This document shows positions 21,366 through 33,100 of a stretch of 64,000 nt of DNA, piece by piece. This DNA comes from Saposhnikovia divaricata. Taxonomy: Eukaryota > Streptophyta > Magnoliopsida > Apiales > Apiaceae. A program made the translations under genes and the position numbers. The stretch covers positions 182,166,148 to 182,230,147 of the forward strand of contig CM071598.1 of NCBI GenBank assembly GCA_036435485.1, in the 5' to 3' direction. Under the pieces are notes generated by a model that did not search any database, was not told where the DNA came from, and worked only from the letters and a program-made list of their open reading frames with translations. How positions within the stretch are numbered: the first letter of the stretch is position 1; every line of letters begins with the position of its first letter.

Positions 21366-21977
21366 AACTGTAACCTGTTACATATTTAGAGATACCAGCA
21401 GAAAGCATAAGCATAAGTCATAACTGTTAAATGAGAAACAACCGCATATGTCTAAACAAACGCATAAACACATTAAGAAAAAGTATCAAAAACTGCATAG
21501 AATATAATTAGTTTGTAATTAATTCAGGATTCTGCATTAAAAAATTTGATTCTAGGGTTTCAATTTGGGGAATATAAGATTCTAGGGTTTTACTTAATCT
21601 TCGGACTGAGAAATGAGAATCAATAACTTGTCTTAAATCAATACAATACAAATAATCAGTTAATCACATTATCTGACCACAAATACAAGTACATTTGAAG
21701 AACTTAAATCGGTAACAAATATACAAATATTTAAATCGATTTGAAGAACTTACTGAATAATTGTGATTCGTGAGAAGATTTGAACTCAGAACTCAGAATC
21801 AGAAATCGCCAGAGATGAGAATATAAGATTTGGGGAATATAAGATTTGAAGAAGTCGCCAGTCGCCAGAGATGAGAATCGCCAGAGATGAAATTTAGATT
21901 TGAGAATCGTGTTTAGAGATTTGACTTCCGGGTTCGGGTTCGGTTTCGGTATCTAACTAGTAAGTGTAACTACGGAT

Positions 21978-21984
<7 letters not shown>

Positions 21985-22037
<53 letters not shown>
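21985..22037. repeat. (TA)n microsatellite inside the hAT element
   Basis: Uninterrupted run of alternating TA of about 50 bp. Confidence 0.93.
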
Positions 22038-22042
<5 letters not shown>

Positions 22043-22063
22043 TTATATATTATAGATATTTAA

Positions 22064-22240
22064 TCCGGGTTCGGTTCCGGGTTCGGGTTCGGTTCGGTAC
22101 GAAACGGGTTTCGGGTTTTCGGGTCGGGTTCGGTACGGTAAGGCCAAAACCCAAACCCAAACCCAAATATTCGGGTTCGGTAAGATCCAATCAGGTCGGT
22201 ATGGATCGGGTATCCATCGGGTCGGTAAAAATTGCCATCC
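22064..22240. repeat. Right subterminal repeat cluster of the hAT element
   Basis: Many copies of TTCGGG / CGGGTTCGG variants, inverted relative to the left cluster at 20222-20366, ending at the right terminal repeat. Confidence 0.7.
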
Positions 22241-23062
22241 CTACTTCTCATAGAAGATTTTCCTCCCATTGATAGTAGTGTGGTAGTACACCGTTCCAGT
22301 ACCATCACTAGCATAATCAAAACTTACTTTAAACACGTAAGCAATTACTAGGAGACACCAAATGACAACTGCTATCTTGACTTTAGTTTCAGTTAATCCC
22401 TCTTTCTCTTCTGGATATCTTATATTAAGCAGAGTGATGATTACGGGAAGGATGGTTGTGCAATAATTAAGAAATTCCTTTTGCGTTACGGGTGAAACCT
22501 TTTCCTTGGGCAGCTCTTGCACCGGCACCGACACATACGTTTGGGCTTCTTTCTCATTAAGTCTCTCTTCTTTCAAAGACAACGCAGTTTCTTTATTTTG
22601 GAATTCCGTCTCCTTTAGCTTCATTCTCTTTTCAAATACCATCATCATGCTCTCCTTTTTCAACACCTGGGCTTCTTTAACTCTAAGTCTCTATTCTTTC
22701 AAAGACAACGCAGCTTCTTTATTTTGGAATTCCGTCTCCTTTAGCTTCATTCTATTTTCAAATTCCTGTCATCAAAACATATAGTAATTGTTACCTCTAA
22801 AAAAAATTTACCTCTAACATCCTAATTGTAACACTATCACACTTCAACCTCAACTTCATACATATCTTCCTGGACAAGATTTCTACTAACTCTACTAAAT
22901 CTAAAAAAAACTTACCATCCAATCTTTGAGTTCTTGTTTACGCTTTGAATATTGTTCCTCCTTAGCATCATTTTCTGCCAACATCTGCTTCATTTTCAAT
23001 TCCAGTTCCATTCTTTTTGTATTCTCCTCTTTAGCATCTTCCAGTTCCACGTCGCCTCCTTT

Positions 23063-23954
23063 GGGAATGGTTGGCAAGAAGAAAGAAAGCTGATGGAGGA
23101 TTTAGAGTATGTTTGAAGACAAATGTTGTTAGGTTAAAGTGAATTTATATTGGAACTCGCATTGGTCCACTGAAACATCTAAAAGAAACTCTAAAAAAAG
23201 AAAAATGGTTAGACACAAGCTTTGAAATCTCGAAAAGAATCTTTTCAAAATAAATCAAAGTAGTCAATACTTTTTGAGAACAACCTAGCAGAATTTATTG
23301 GAAAAATGACACATAACAATGTAACAATTTTTGATATTTAAAATGCCTTAGAGAATATTAGAAATGTTAAATTAAAAAATTATTACAAAACTGGAAGCCA
23401 CTTGGAAGATATTTGGGAAACAAAGTTGGGTATAAAATGTAGTAATATACACTAATTTTAATAACTAAAAATAGTAATGTTTGAAGAGAAATTTAGGAAA
23501 CAAAGTTGGATGCCAAAATTTAATAAGATACAACTAAAAATTTTAATAACTAAAAATATTATAATGTTTGAAGAGAAATAGGAGTTGGGTTTAATTGATG
23601 AAGGTTTGGTACATGAATTAATAGGATCATTGAAAATCTAAGTTTTGAAGATGATGTCAATTTGAGGGGGGAAATTTAGGAAGTTCGTGATTTAACTTTT
23701 TAAAATAGGAATTATTAATACAAAATAGTATGATGAGTGGTAGCATTTTATTTTTATTTTTTGTGGTAATTTTATATTGATTTTTGACTTATTTTTTATA
23801 TGAAAAAAGGTTTAAACTTAATTTTAAGATAATCGAATCGATTAATTACCATCTAATAATTAATTATCAAATTTTAAAATATATGTCTCCCATGACTTGG
23901 GAACCGGAACCATCCTAGCAAACATGCTTTTTTCTTGATCCATAGATTTCGACA
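23063..23954. other. Upstream/intergenic part of array unit A
   Basis: AT-rich, non-coding. It repeats as 24758-25646 and 29596-30480, with single-base differences and small indels. As the region upstream of the first exon it may hold the promoter of the ancestral gene, but no clear TATA/start arrangement was identified. Confidence 0.5.
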
Positions 23955-23999
23955 TCGAAAACAAAGATACCGATTAGTAGAAAAATAATGAATTCCGTC

Positions 24000-24323
24000 T
24001 CATTTCAAAGACAACGCAGATTCTTTATTTTGGAATTCCGTCTCCTTTAGCTTCATTCTATTTTCAAATTCCATCATCATGCTCTCCTTTTTCAACACCT
24101 GGGCTTCTTTCACTCTAAGTCTCTCTTCTTTCAAAGACAACGCAGCTTCTTTATTTTGGAATTCCGTCTCCTTTAGCTTCATTCTATTTTCAAATTCCAT
24201 CATCATGCTCTCCTTTTTCAACACCTGGGCTTCTTTCACTCTAAGTCTCTCTTCTTTCAAAGACAACGCAGCTTCTTTATTTTGGAATTCCGTCTCCTTT
24301 AGCTTCATTCTATTTTCAAATTC
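24000..24323 (-). repeat. 126-bp coding minisatellite (coiled coil), copy B
   Basis: Exact 126-bp period: the word CCATCATCATGCTCTCC starts at 24071 and 24197. Each unit encodes 42 residues rich in Lys and Glu. Homologous tracts lie at 22520-22765 (about two units), 28838-29166 (about two and a half) and 30510-30975 (more than three and a half). Confidence 0.88.
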
Positions 24324-24738
24324 CTGTCATCAAAACACATAGTAATTGTTACCTCTAAAAAAAGCTTACCTCTAACATCCTAATTGTAACACTATCACAC
24401 ATCAACCTCAACTTCATACATATCTTCCTGGACAAGATTTCTACTAACTCTACTAAATCTAAAAAAAAACTTACCATCCAATCTTTGAGTTCTTGTTTAC
24501 GCTTTGAATATTGTTCCTCCTTAGCATCATTTTCAGCCAACATCTGCTTCATTTTCAATTCCAGTTCCATTCTTTTTGTATTCTCCTCTTTAGCATCTTC
24601 CAGTTCCACGTCGCCTCCTTTGGGGCTCTTTAACAATGGACCCCGAACAGAAGGTCGAGGAGGTATCCCTGCCTCATTTAAACTGACCATCTCATGGACA
24701 GTACCACCCTTATGCGACTTCTCTTCTTCCCCGCTCAT
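24000..24738 (-). pseudogene. Copy B: first exon plus coil exon, no 3' end
   Basis: The first exon (24475-24738, 88 codons) starts MSGEEEKSHKGGTVHEMVSL and ends KRKQELKDWM at a GTAAGT donor. A small exon of about 18 codons (ICMKLRLMCD ...) can be read before a second donor near 24370. The coil exon begins at 24323 after an ACAG acceptor and carries about two and a half copies of the 42-residue unit EFENRMKLKETEFQNKEAAL ... KKESMMM. It then breaks at ~24000 into upstream DNA of the neighbouring unit. The three-helix C-terminus is missing, so a transcript would give only a soluble charged coiled coil, or read on into copy A. Confidence 0.65.
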
Positions 24739-25646
24739 TTTTGTATCTAATTGGTGTGTATATGGTTGGCAAGAAGAAAGAAAGCTGATGGAGGATTTAG
24801 GGTATGTTTGAAGACAAATGTTGTTGGGTTAAAGTGAATTTAGATTGGAACTCGCATTGGTCCACTGAAACATCTAAAAGAAACTCTAAAAAAAGAAAAA
24901 TGGTTAGACACATGATTTGAAATCTCGAAAAGAATCTTTTCAAAATAAATCAAAGTAGTCAATACTTTTTGAGAACAACCTAGCGGAATTTATTGGAAAA
25001 ATGACACATAACAATGTAACAATTTTTTATATTTAAAATGCCTTAGAGAATATTAGAAATGTTAAATTAAAAAATTATTACAAAACTGGAAGCCACTTGA
25101 AAGATATTTGGGAAACAAAGTTGGGTATAAAATGTAGTAATATACACTAATTTTAATAACTAAAAATAGTATAATGTTTGAAGAGAAACAAAGTTGGATG
25201 CCAAAATTTATTAAGATACAACTAAAAATTTTAATAACTAAAAATATTATAATGTTTGAAGAGAAATAGGAGTTGGGTTTAATTGATGAAAGTTTGGTAC
25301 ATTGAATTAATAGGATCATTGAAAATCTAAGTTTTGAAGATGATGTCAATTTGAGGGGGGAAATTTAGGAAGTTCGTGATTTTTGACTTTTTAAAATAGG
25401 AATTATTAATACAAAATAGTATGATGAGTGGTAGCATTTTATTTTTATTTTTTGTGGTCATTTTATACTGATTTTTGACTTATTTTTTATATGAAAAAAG
25501 GTTTAAACTTAATTTTAAGATAATCGAATCGATTAATTACCATCTAATAATTAATTATCAAATTTTAAAATATATGTCTCCCATGACTTGGGAACCGGAA
25601 CCATCCTAGCAAACATGCTTTTTTCTTGATCCATAGATTTCGACAT

Positions 25647-28011
25647 TGTAACGCCCCCAAATCCCTTACAGGAATCCAGATCATTACACTTCTTGCGGAA
25701 AAACTATCACCTGCTCATAATATAATCTTAACAACACCGTCTTTTATTCCACAGGTTATAGTCTTAGAACAAGCACTCAAAATATAAAAGTTATTACAAT
25801 ACAAACTCATCTCCCAGAATCTCTGAAGTATTATTACAGCACACCAAACACACAATAATAAAGCGTTAACAATTTCGTTCCATCTTGCAACCTCCTTCGA
25901 TACTATAAGGCTACTGGATTGAATTTAATAGCCCTTCCACTTCCCTTTGCCACAGTCAGCCATGCTAGAGTCGTCTTTAGATGCCGCTGATCAATAATAT
26001 TTAAATAGCAAGAATGAGCCAAAGAATGCCCAGCAAGTATATACAAATATCATATAATACAACCACAACTCACTCAAAATATGCTTTTACTACTCTTTAA
26101 GAGTTATAAATATAATTACCTTTGAAAAGAGATCAACTCAGAAATTCTTATAAATCTCGAAATACGACTCCAATATATCTCAACAACTTCTCAAAATACT
26201 ACTCGAAAATAAATCAAAAACTTCTCAAAACTACTCCCTTGGTAATATAATATAACAACTGCTCAGATCAACACCCTAGTTAATAGAACCACAAAGGCAT
26301 CTATTAACTGATAGGATGTCAATTGGATTTCTGCTCAGAACGCCTACTCAAGCAATGGATGATCAATCCATTATCACTACTCGTTTTCTATCGATAGAAG
26401 GATGTGCTGAAGTTTCGATCACACCCTAAATACTACTCAGTTGGGCCGGTGCGTTACTCCGGTCACTTTTGCCTTCATAAGCAATGAACAATAGACACCA
26501 ATAATATAGTTTCCCTCTCGAACGATTAGAGGAAATATTATGAAAAACTGTTCTGATTATGGAGTCGAAATGAAGTGACCCATATCAGTATACATAACTT
26601 ACTTTATATATATCCCCCACTTTAAAACATAAACTCGAATGACGTATCTCAATAAACGTACCAACAAATATGGAACAACTCATGAAGTCAAATTGAACAC
26701 CTCATTACATAATATGTCTGGATAACAGCTCAGCAATAATATATATGAATGTAAATTGCATGAATAAAAATTCTTGTATAAATCGCTCGAAAGAATACTT
26801 GATTTTGATAATCGAAAACTTAATCAGCATAATTATGAATTTTTAAAAATATAAATACTCCGTACAATGGAGTACGAATTAGTAAACTTGCCTGTGCTCT
26901 GCGGTACGATAATTCACCTGGCTCCACGTCTCTGATTCTCTATAACCAAATAAAACTCACTTTATTAGCCCGACATTTCACCTTTTAACAACCTGGTTCA
27001 GCTATTTCGTACTAATCCCGGTAAAAAGCCCAATCTGACTAATTAAATAATTCAATAATAAATATCATCCTCTAAAATAATACTGTATTTAATTCTATCT
27101 ATTCCCAAAAATCTCTCTTTTTATTAACGAATTAATAAATCTATAAATCACGAACAGAAAAATCACTAATTATCCCTTAAACGATTGTTACCGATTAAAT
27201 AACCAAATTGTACTTCTAATTATCTCTTCTAAATTCTCAGAAAAATCCCTAATTTAATTAATATAAATCTCAAAACCAAAATTATTCAAGAATCTATTTT
27301 ATTCAATTTAAATCCATAAATATTAATAATAATCCCACTAATTAATATTCCCTTTAAATCTCAATTAAAATAATATTAAACCCTTTTTAGTCTTTAAATA
27401 AATCTGGTCTTATCTGATTAATAAAATAATTTGGAAATAAATAAATATAAAATCTTAAAAAATATATCGCTCTTTAATCCTATTTATTCTCAATTAATCC
27501 TCTTTTAAATAATAAAACAATAAATCTCTAAATTATGGTAAATAATCACATAATAATAATCTAACTATAAATTATTCCAAATTAATAATTAAAACCCTCT
27601 TTTATTATCAAATTCATAAATCTCTAATTTACGTCACAAAATATTTGATTAATAAATCTATCACCATTTTATTAAACTCGATTTATTCTCCTAATATTAT
27701 CTCAATTATTAAAACCAAATTTTAAAAATATTTAACCTCTTTTATTAATAATATCTCTTTATTTCTCAAAATTTTAAACTAATATCTCCATTATTTAAAA
27801 ACTAATTTTAAAAGAACACTAAATTTCTTTTTTTTTAATTATTATTAACTCTAATATATATATATATATATTTTTATTTTATTCATATTCTGTTTTAAAA
27901 AAAAACTGTACAGAAATCAAAATAAACTCGACGGCGCGTGTGGCCCACGCGCCACACCGCCGCCGCCCCCTGTTCTCTCCTTCTCTTCCGTGTCTCTCCC
28001 TCCTCTCTCCC

Positions 28012-28067
<56 letters not shown>

Positions 28068-28793
28068 TCCTTCCCTCTCCAGTTTCCGATCACCACCAAC
28101 AGTCCATCCCACATCACCTCCTCCTTTCTCTGTATCTCCCTCACCCCGTCTCCCTCTTCTTCAACCTCCCCCCCCATTCCTCCGGTTAGAACTCCGGCAA
28201 AAACCGGTCGACACCCACACAACAAACACAACTGGCTTCAAGGAAGAAAAAGAAAGAAAATAAAAAAATGAAAATGAAACCAAAGCAAATAAAATATACA
28301 CTACCTGCTGTTGTTGTTCTGGGTTGCAGAGAGAATAGAAAAAAAACAAGGCCTGTGGTTAACTCGTTGTTTTGCCGTGTAGTAACAAGAATTATATAAC
28401 CTTTCTACATATTTAACTGTTTTGTTTTATAATCATTTAAGTCATTGTCTCTCTATTTTAAAACAAAAAGTTAGCAGAAAATGGGGAGAAAAATCTGTAA
28501 AGTAGTGGTGTGCTCCGGGAAAACAGAAAGTTGTCTCCTCCTCGTGCTGGGTGAATTAAAACGATACTTTTATTCCATTTTCTAAAATAAATACGACCCA
28601 AAATAAAAGTAAAAATCTTATTTTCCTAAATATTAATAAACATTAATAATTAATAAATATAGTACGAATATTTTATAAAAAAAAATTTATAAAACGTACT
28701 AAAAATATACTGGTGCATCTTTTCTAAAATATTTTTAAATAAAAAAAAATATCGAGTAGATTAGAAATAAAAAAAATATCTACGGATATTACA
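25647..28793. mobile_element. Solo LTR (~3.15 kb) of a gypsy-type retrotransposon
   Basis: The segment begins TGTAACGCCCCCAAATCC and ends GGATATTACA (TGTAA ... TTACA), flanked by the 5-bp duplication GACAT (25642-25646 and 28794-28798). It has no primer site, coding region or second LTR, so it is a solo LTR left by LTR-LTR recombination. Length and termini resemble the long LTRs of Tekay/Del-type chromoviruses. Orientation is not certain. It interrupts unit B of the tandem array and is absent from the other units, so it inserted after the amplification. Confidence 0.85.
28011..28063. repeat. (CT)n microsatellite in the solo LTR
   Basis: CT-rich tract, perfect over about 40 bp. It creates long low-complexity open frames on both strands that are not genes. 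Confidence 0.93.
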
Positions 28794-28837
28794 GACATCG
28801 AAAACAAAGATACCGATTAGTAGAAAAATAATGAATT

Positions 28838-29573
28838 CCGTCTCCTTTCAAAGACAACGCAGATTCTTTATTTTGGAATTCCGTCTCCTTTAGCTTCATT
28901 CTATTTTCAAATTCCATCGTCATGCTCTCCTTTTTCAACACCTGGGCTTCTTTCACTCTAAGTCACTCTTCTTTCAAAGACAACGCAGCTTCTTTATTTT
29001 GGAATACCGTCTCCTTTAGCTTCATTCTATTTTCAAATTCCATCATCATGCTCTCCTTTTTCAATACCTGGGCTTCTTTCACTCTAAGTCTCTCTTCTTT
29101 CAAAGACAACGCAGCTTCTTTATTTTGGAATTCCGTCTCCTTTAGCTTCATTCTATTTTCAAATTCCTGTCATCAAAACACATAGTAATTGTTGCCTCTA
29201 AAAAAAGCTTACCTCTAACATCCTAATTGTAACACTATCACACATCAACCTCAACTTCATACATATCTTCCTGGACAAGATTTCTACTAAATCTAAAAAA
29301 AAAACTTACCATCCAATCTTTGAGTTCTTGTTTACGCTTTGAATATTGTTCCTCCTTAGCATCATTTTCAGCCAACATCTGCTTCATTTTCAATTCCAGT
29401 TCCATTCTTTTTGTATTCTCCTCTTTAGCATCTTCCAGTTCCACGTCGCCTCCTTTGGGGCTCTTTAACAATGGACCCCGAACAGAAGGTCGAGGAGGTA
29501 TCCCTGCCTCATTTAAACTAACCATCTCATGGACAGTACCACCCTTATGCGACTTCTCTTCTTCCCCGCTCAT
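28838..29573 (-). pseudogene. Copy C: first exon plus coil exon, no 3' end
   Basis: Nearly identical to copy B. The first exon at 29310-29573 is intact (88 codons, MSGEEEKSHKGG ... KDWM, then GTAAGT). The coil exon starts at 29166 and carries about two and a half 42-residue units. It breaks near 28838, about 40 bp from the unit boundary where the solo LTR now sits. A small deletion in the first intron distinguishes it from B. Without the membrane helices it is not a complete gene. Confidence 0.65.
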
Positions 29574-30504
29574 TTTTGTATCTAATTGGTGTGTATATGG
29601 TTGGCAAGAAGAAATAAAGCTGATGGAGGATTTAGGGCATATTTGAAGACAAATGTTGTTGGGTTAAAGTGAATTTAGATTGGAACTCGCATTGGTCCAC
29701 TGAAACATCTAAAAGAAACTCTAAAAAAAGAAAAATGGTTAGACACATGATTTGAAATCTCGAAAAGAATCTTTTCAAAATAAATCAAAGTAGTCAATAC
29801 TTTTTGAGAACAACCTAGCGGAATTTATTGGAAAAATGACACATAACAATGTAACAATTTTTGATATTTAAAATGCCTTAGAGAATATTAGAAATGTTAA
29901 ATTAAAAAATTATTACAAAACTGGAAGCCACTTGAAAGATATTTGGGAAACAAAGTTGGGTATAAAATGTAGTAATATACACTAATTTTAATAACTAAAA
30001 ATAGTATAATGTTTGAAGAGAAACAAAGTTGGATGCCAAAATTTATTAAGATACAACTAAAAATTTTAATAACTAAAAATATTATAATGTTTGAAGAGAA
30101 ATAGGAGTTGGGTTTAATTGATGAAAGTTTGGTACATTGAATTAATAGGATCATTGAAAATCTAAGTTTTGAAGATGATGTCAATTTGAGGGGGAAAATT
30201 TAGGAAGTTCGTGATTTTTAACTTTTTAAAATAGGAATTATTAATACAAAATAGTATGATGAGTGGTAGCATTTTATTTTTATTTTTTGTGGTCATTTTA
30301 TACTGATTTTTGACTTATTTTTCATATGAAAAAAGGTTTAAACTTAATTTTAAGATAATCGAATCGATTAATTACCATCTAATAATTAATTATCAAATTT
30401 TAAAATATATGTCTCCCATGACTTGGGAACCGGAACCATCCTAGCAAACATGCTTTTTTCTTGATCCATAGATTTCGACATCGAAAACAAAGATACCGAT
30501 TAGT

Positions 30505-30975
30505 AGAAAAATAATGAATTCCGTCTCCTTTCAAAGACAACGCAGATTCTTTATTTTGGAATTCCGTCTTCTTTAGCTTCATTCTATTTTCAAATTTCAT
30601 CGTCATGCTCTCCTTTTTCAACACCTGGGCTTCTTTCACTCTAAGTCTCTCTTCTTTCAAAGACAACGCAGCTTCTTTATTTTGGAATTCCGTCTCCTTT
30701 AGCTTCATTCTATTTTCAAATTCCATCATCATGCTCTCCTTTTTCAACACCTGGGCTTCTTTCACTCTAAGTCTCCCTTCTTTCAAAGACAACGCAGCTT
30801 CTTTATTTTGGAATTCTGTCTCCTTTAGCTTCATTCTATTTTCAAATTCCATCATCACGCTCTCCCTTTTCAACACCTGGGCTTCTTTCACTCTAAGTCT
30901 CTCTTCTTTCAAAGATAACTCAGCTTCTTTATTTTGGAATTCCATCTCCTTTAGCTTCATTCTATTTTCAAATTC
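30505..30975 (-). pseudogene. Copy D: coil exon only, longest repeat tract
   Basis: The coil exon from 30975 down holds more than three and a half copies of the 42-residue unit. It then enters a non-homologous tail (GDGIHYFSTNRYLCFRCRN) that derives from the upstream DNA of the next unit. The first exon is absent because the array ends at about 31037. This is the outermost 5' unit and cannot be translated as a gene. Confidence 0.65.
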
Positions 30976-31037
30976 CTGTCATCAAAACACATAGTAATTG
31001 TTACCTCTAAAAAAAATTACCTCTAACATCCTAATTG

Positions 31038-31688
31038 TTAGATCTAAGGTGTTCTTTATTGTTTGTTATATAAGAGTGTTCTGTTTGGAGCAAAGGCATA
31101 TATATATATATATATCACATACAACAATGAACAAACATATCATGTGTACTGATTGAAAAAGGATAACAATCAAAATAAGGTCCAGAACCTTGCCTTGCTT
31201 AGTAGGATGCTGAAACAAGTTCTTCTGGGTTTTAAGACCCTCAGATTCAGTTTCACTTGAAAATTTGAGAGTGCATTTAAGGTGGCCACCATCTTTTTTT
31301 ATCTTACTTACATTCACTTATGATTGAAAGATCTCATAAATTCCCCTAACTAAAAAAAGTTCATTGAGATTATTCTTTGAGATACCTAAAACAGATATCA
31401 CATGTAACACAATATCGAATGCACTGAGAGGAGCATGATTCCAAAGCAAGAACTCCAAGAAAATATAAGATTCATTCTTTGAAGAAAAAGAAGAAACAGG
31501 GGATAAAAAAAAGGCGAGAAGAAGAGAGAGGCAAGAAGGAAGAGGAATTAGAGTAATTGAAGAGATAACTAGAGTTAATAGAAGTAAATGGGGAAGGGAA
31601 GAAACGAAAGAAAACTCTCATTGCATTCCGCTACTTGATGTTACTTTCTTTCTCTTACTTAGCATATAGTATAAAGTAAAATGCTAGA
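31038..31688. other. Unassigned DNA between the array and the copia nest
   Basis: An 83-codon minus-strand frame (31066-31317, MNVSKIKKDGGHLKCTLKF ...) matches no family I recognise. The rest is purine-rich (AAGAAGAGAGAGGC type) and non-coding. The original site continues at 49093 once the copia nest is removed. Confidence 0.4.
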
Positions 31689-32208
31689 TGAAAGTATGCA
31701 CCTAGAGGGGGGGTGAATAGGTGTATTAGGTTAACTATAGTCTATTTTTATTTTTACAGAAATTCTTCCAGAAATATATCAGCTTGCTGAAATGATTATA
31801 GCAGAATGTTTCAGCTTGCTGATATTAACTAATGCAGTGCAGAAATAAACCAACAGAATAGAAGAACTTGACACACAAGATTTTAGCTAGGTTCGACCCC
31901 TAATCTCTATGGTCTACGTCCTAGTCCCTTACCAAACACGGCAAGAGAATATATTATTAATCACTATAAACCCGATTACAAGATTCAATAATATATCTCC
32001 CTTTTTCCCTAGCTACTGTCAAAATGGCTTGCTGAAACCCCGTTTCTAAACCTGCTCTCTAAGAACTATACCACTCCCTGTAGTACAAACTTTTCTAGCT
32101 TCGTGTTTACCAAACCCTTGTTCCACAAGCCACTGCCCAGTAACTATGCCTTTACAATAAGTACAATACAGATTTGAAGGATTGAAATTACAACTCAAAG
32201 ATATAGAC

Positions 32209-32260
<52 letters not shown>

Positions 32261-33079
32261 GTGTAATATATCTTTAGAGCTTGTGTGTGTGTTGTTTGTG
32301 AATATGGCAATGTTAAACAACTGTTTTGAGGTGACTGAAGGTATAAACGATTTGATGAATATTCAAGCTTGTGTATGTAAGTTTCAGTAGTGTTTTCGTT
32401 TATACAAGAGAAGTATAAATACTAGCAAGGTCCAACGTTCGGATTTTTTCAAGAAGGAGCCGTTGGTTGCTTCTTCAGATTTGATGAATGAAGAGCGTGG
32501 TTAGAAGATTCTCATACAAGGAAATCTGAGTTTGGTGCTGAGATCGTCGTAGTATGTTTCAAGAATGATTCTCATGCAAAGAAGTCTAAGTTGGGTGCTG
32601 AGATCGTGGTAGTATGTTTCAAGAATGATTCTCATGCAAAGAAGTCTAAGTTGGGTGCTGAGATCGTGGTAGTATGTTTCAAGAATGATTCTCATGCAAA
32701 GAAGTCTAAGTTGGTGTGCTTGGATGGAGACATGTCATATAACATTGTTTAGTGTATCCTCATGCTTGAGTGTTTTGTTTGTGATATTTCTGAGCTCTTT
32801 AGTATATATAATACACGTAATATATATATAAGAGTCCTTACATTTAAATCTAAATAGCAGCTCTCTGTATTTTTGGACTTGTTCTTGACAGTTTTTGTAT
32901 TCCCAGAAACGGCTTGCTGAATGTCATAACATCTTGCTGAAGGATGAAATCAGCTTGCTGATTTCGTATGGTTCCTGTGTAAATATTACCTGAAACGGCT
33001 TGCTGAATGTCCTGTTACAGAATGTTAGTATAGCAAAATATATGTAGTTAATTAACCATCAAAATCAAGTGGGCTATCA
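31689..33079 (-). repeat. 3' LTR of the Sirevirus-like element
   Basis: Minus-strand LTR starting TGATAGCCCACTTG and ending at TGAAAGTATGCACC on the plus strand. It contains a TA microsatellite (about 32213-32260), a 60-bp tandem repeat (32505-32715) and several copies of TCAGCTTGCTGA. The length difference from the other LTR comes mainly from the TA tract. Confidence 0.92.
32505..32715. repeat. 60-bp tandem repeat in the LTR
   Basis: About three and a half head-to-tail copies of a 60-bp unit containing GAAGTCTAAGTTGGGTGCTG; two adjacent copies are identical. The same array is in the other LTR at about 48510-48725, so it predates the insertion. Confidence 0.92.
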
Positions 33080-33100
33080 ATCTCCCCCTTTTTGATGATT
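33080..33100 (-). promoter_or_regulatory. Polypurine tract of the Sirevirus-like element
   Basis: On the minus strand AAAAAGGGGGAGAT immediately precedes the TGATAG start of the 3' LTR. Confidence 0.8.

Larger units (their letters stand above)
20212..22243 (-). mobile_element. hAT transposon, internally deleted
   Basis: A 2,032-bp element with perfect 13-bp terminal inverted repeats (TAGGGATGGCAAT at 20212-20224 and its complement at 22231-22243). It is flanked by the 8-bp target duplication CTTCTCAT (20204-20211 and 22244-22251), the size expected for hAT elements. It keeps the start and the dimerisation end of a transposase but lacks the zinc finger and catalytic core, so it is non-autonomous. 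It sits in the last exon of the membrane-protein gene, near its C-terminus. Confidence 0.93.
20135..23062 (-). pseudogene. Coiled-coil/membrane protein gene, broken copy A
   Basis: I do not recognise the family. The 3' exon (from 22765 down) encodes the charged repeat MKLKETEFQNKEAALSLKEERL, then VQELPKEKVSPVTQKEF and three hydrophobic stretches: CTTILPVIITLLNI, KIAVVIWCLLVIAYVFKV and, beyond the hAT insertion, TIILGWVIIVYSLVLSLINL. It stops at TAG 20135-20137. Omitting the hAT element leaves this frame continuous. Lesions: the first exon (22916 to ~23062) lacks ~130 bp including the ATG present in copies B and C; an in-frame TAG at 22691-22693 replaces a glutamate codon of the coil; the hAT insertion removes the last helix. 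It looks like a small coiled-coil protein anchored by three helices. Function unknown. Confidence 0.65.
22640..31037 (-). repeat. Tandem array of ~1.68-kb units carrying the 5' half of the membrane-protein gene
   Basis: Units A (22640-23954, fused to the gene body), B (from 23955), C (from 28798) and D (30481-31037) share the same order: coil exon, short intron, small exon, first exon, ~0.9 kb upstream DNA. The junction word TCGAAAACAAAGATACC marks unit starts at 23955, 28798 and 30481. C to D is 1,683 bp. B to C is 1,691 bp after subtracting the solo LTR and its target duplication. Units are nearly identical, so the amplification is recent. Only A is joined to the 3' exon; D ends in the small exon at about 31037. 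Confidence 0.85.

Noticed and set aside
27879..28271. Several Ser/Leu/Pro- or Arg/Glu-rich open frames on both strands
   Set aside because: All derive from the CT microsatellite of the solo LTR and have low complexity, no homology and no support.
22506..30994. Plus-strand frames rich in Phe/Ser (SFFNTWASFTLSLSSFKDN type) repeated in each unit
   Set aside because: They are the antisense of the minus-strand Lys/Glu coil repeats. The minus strand has splice signals, a sensible start and membrane helices, so it is the coding strand.
31066..31317. 83-codon minus-strand frame between the array and the copia nest
   Set aside because: No recognised homology, and a low-complexity tail from a TA run. 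Kept only as a remark in the region entry.
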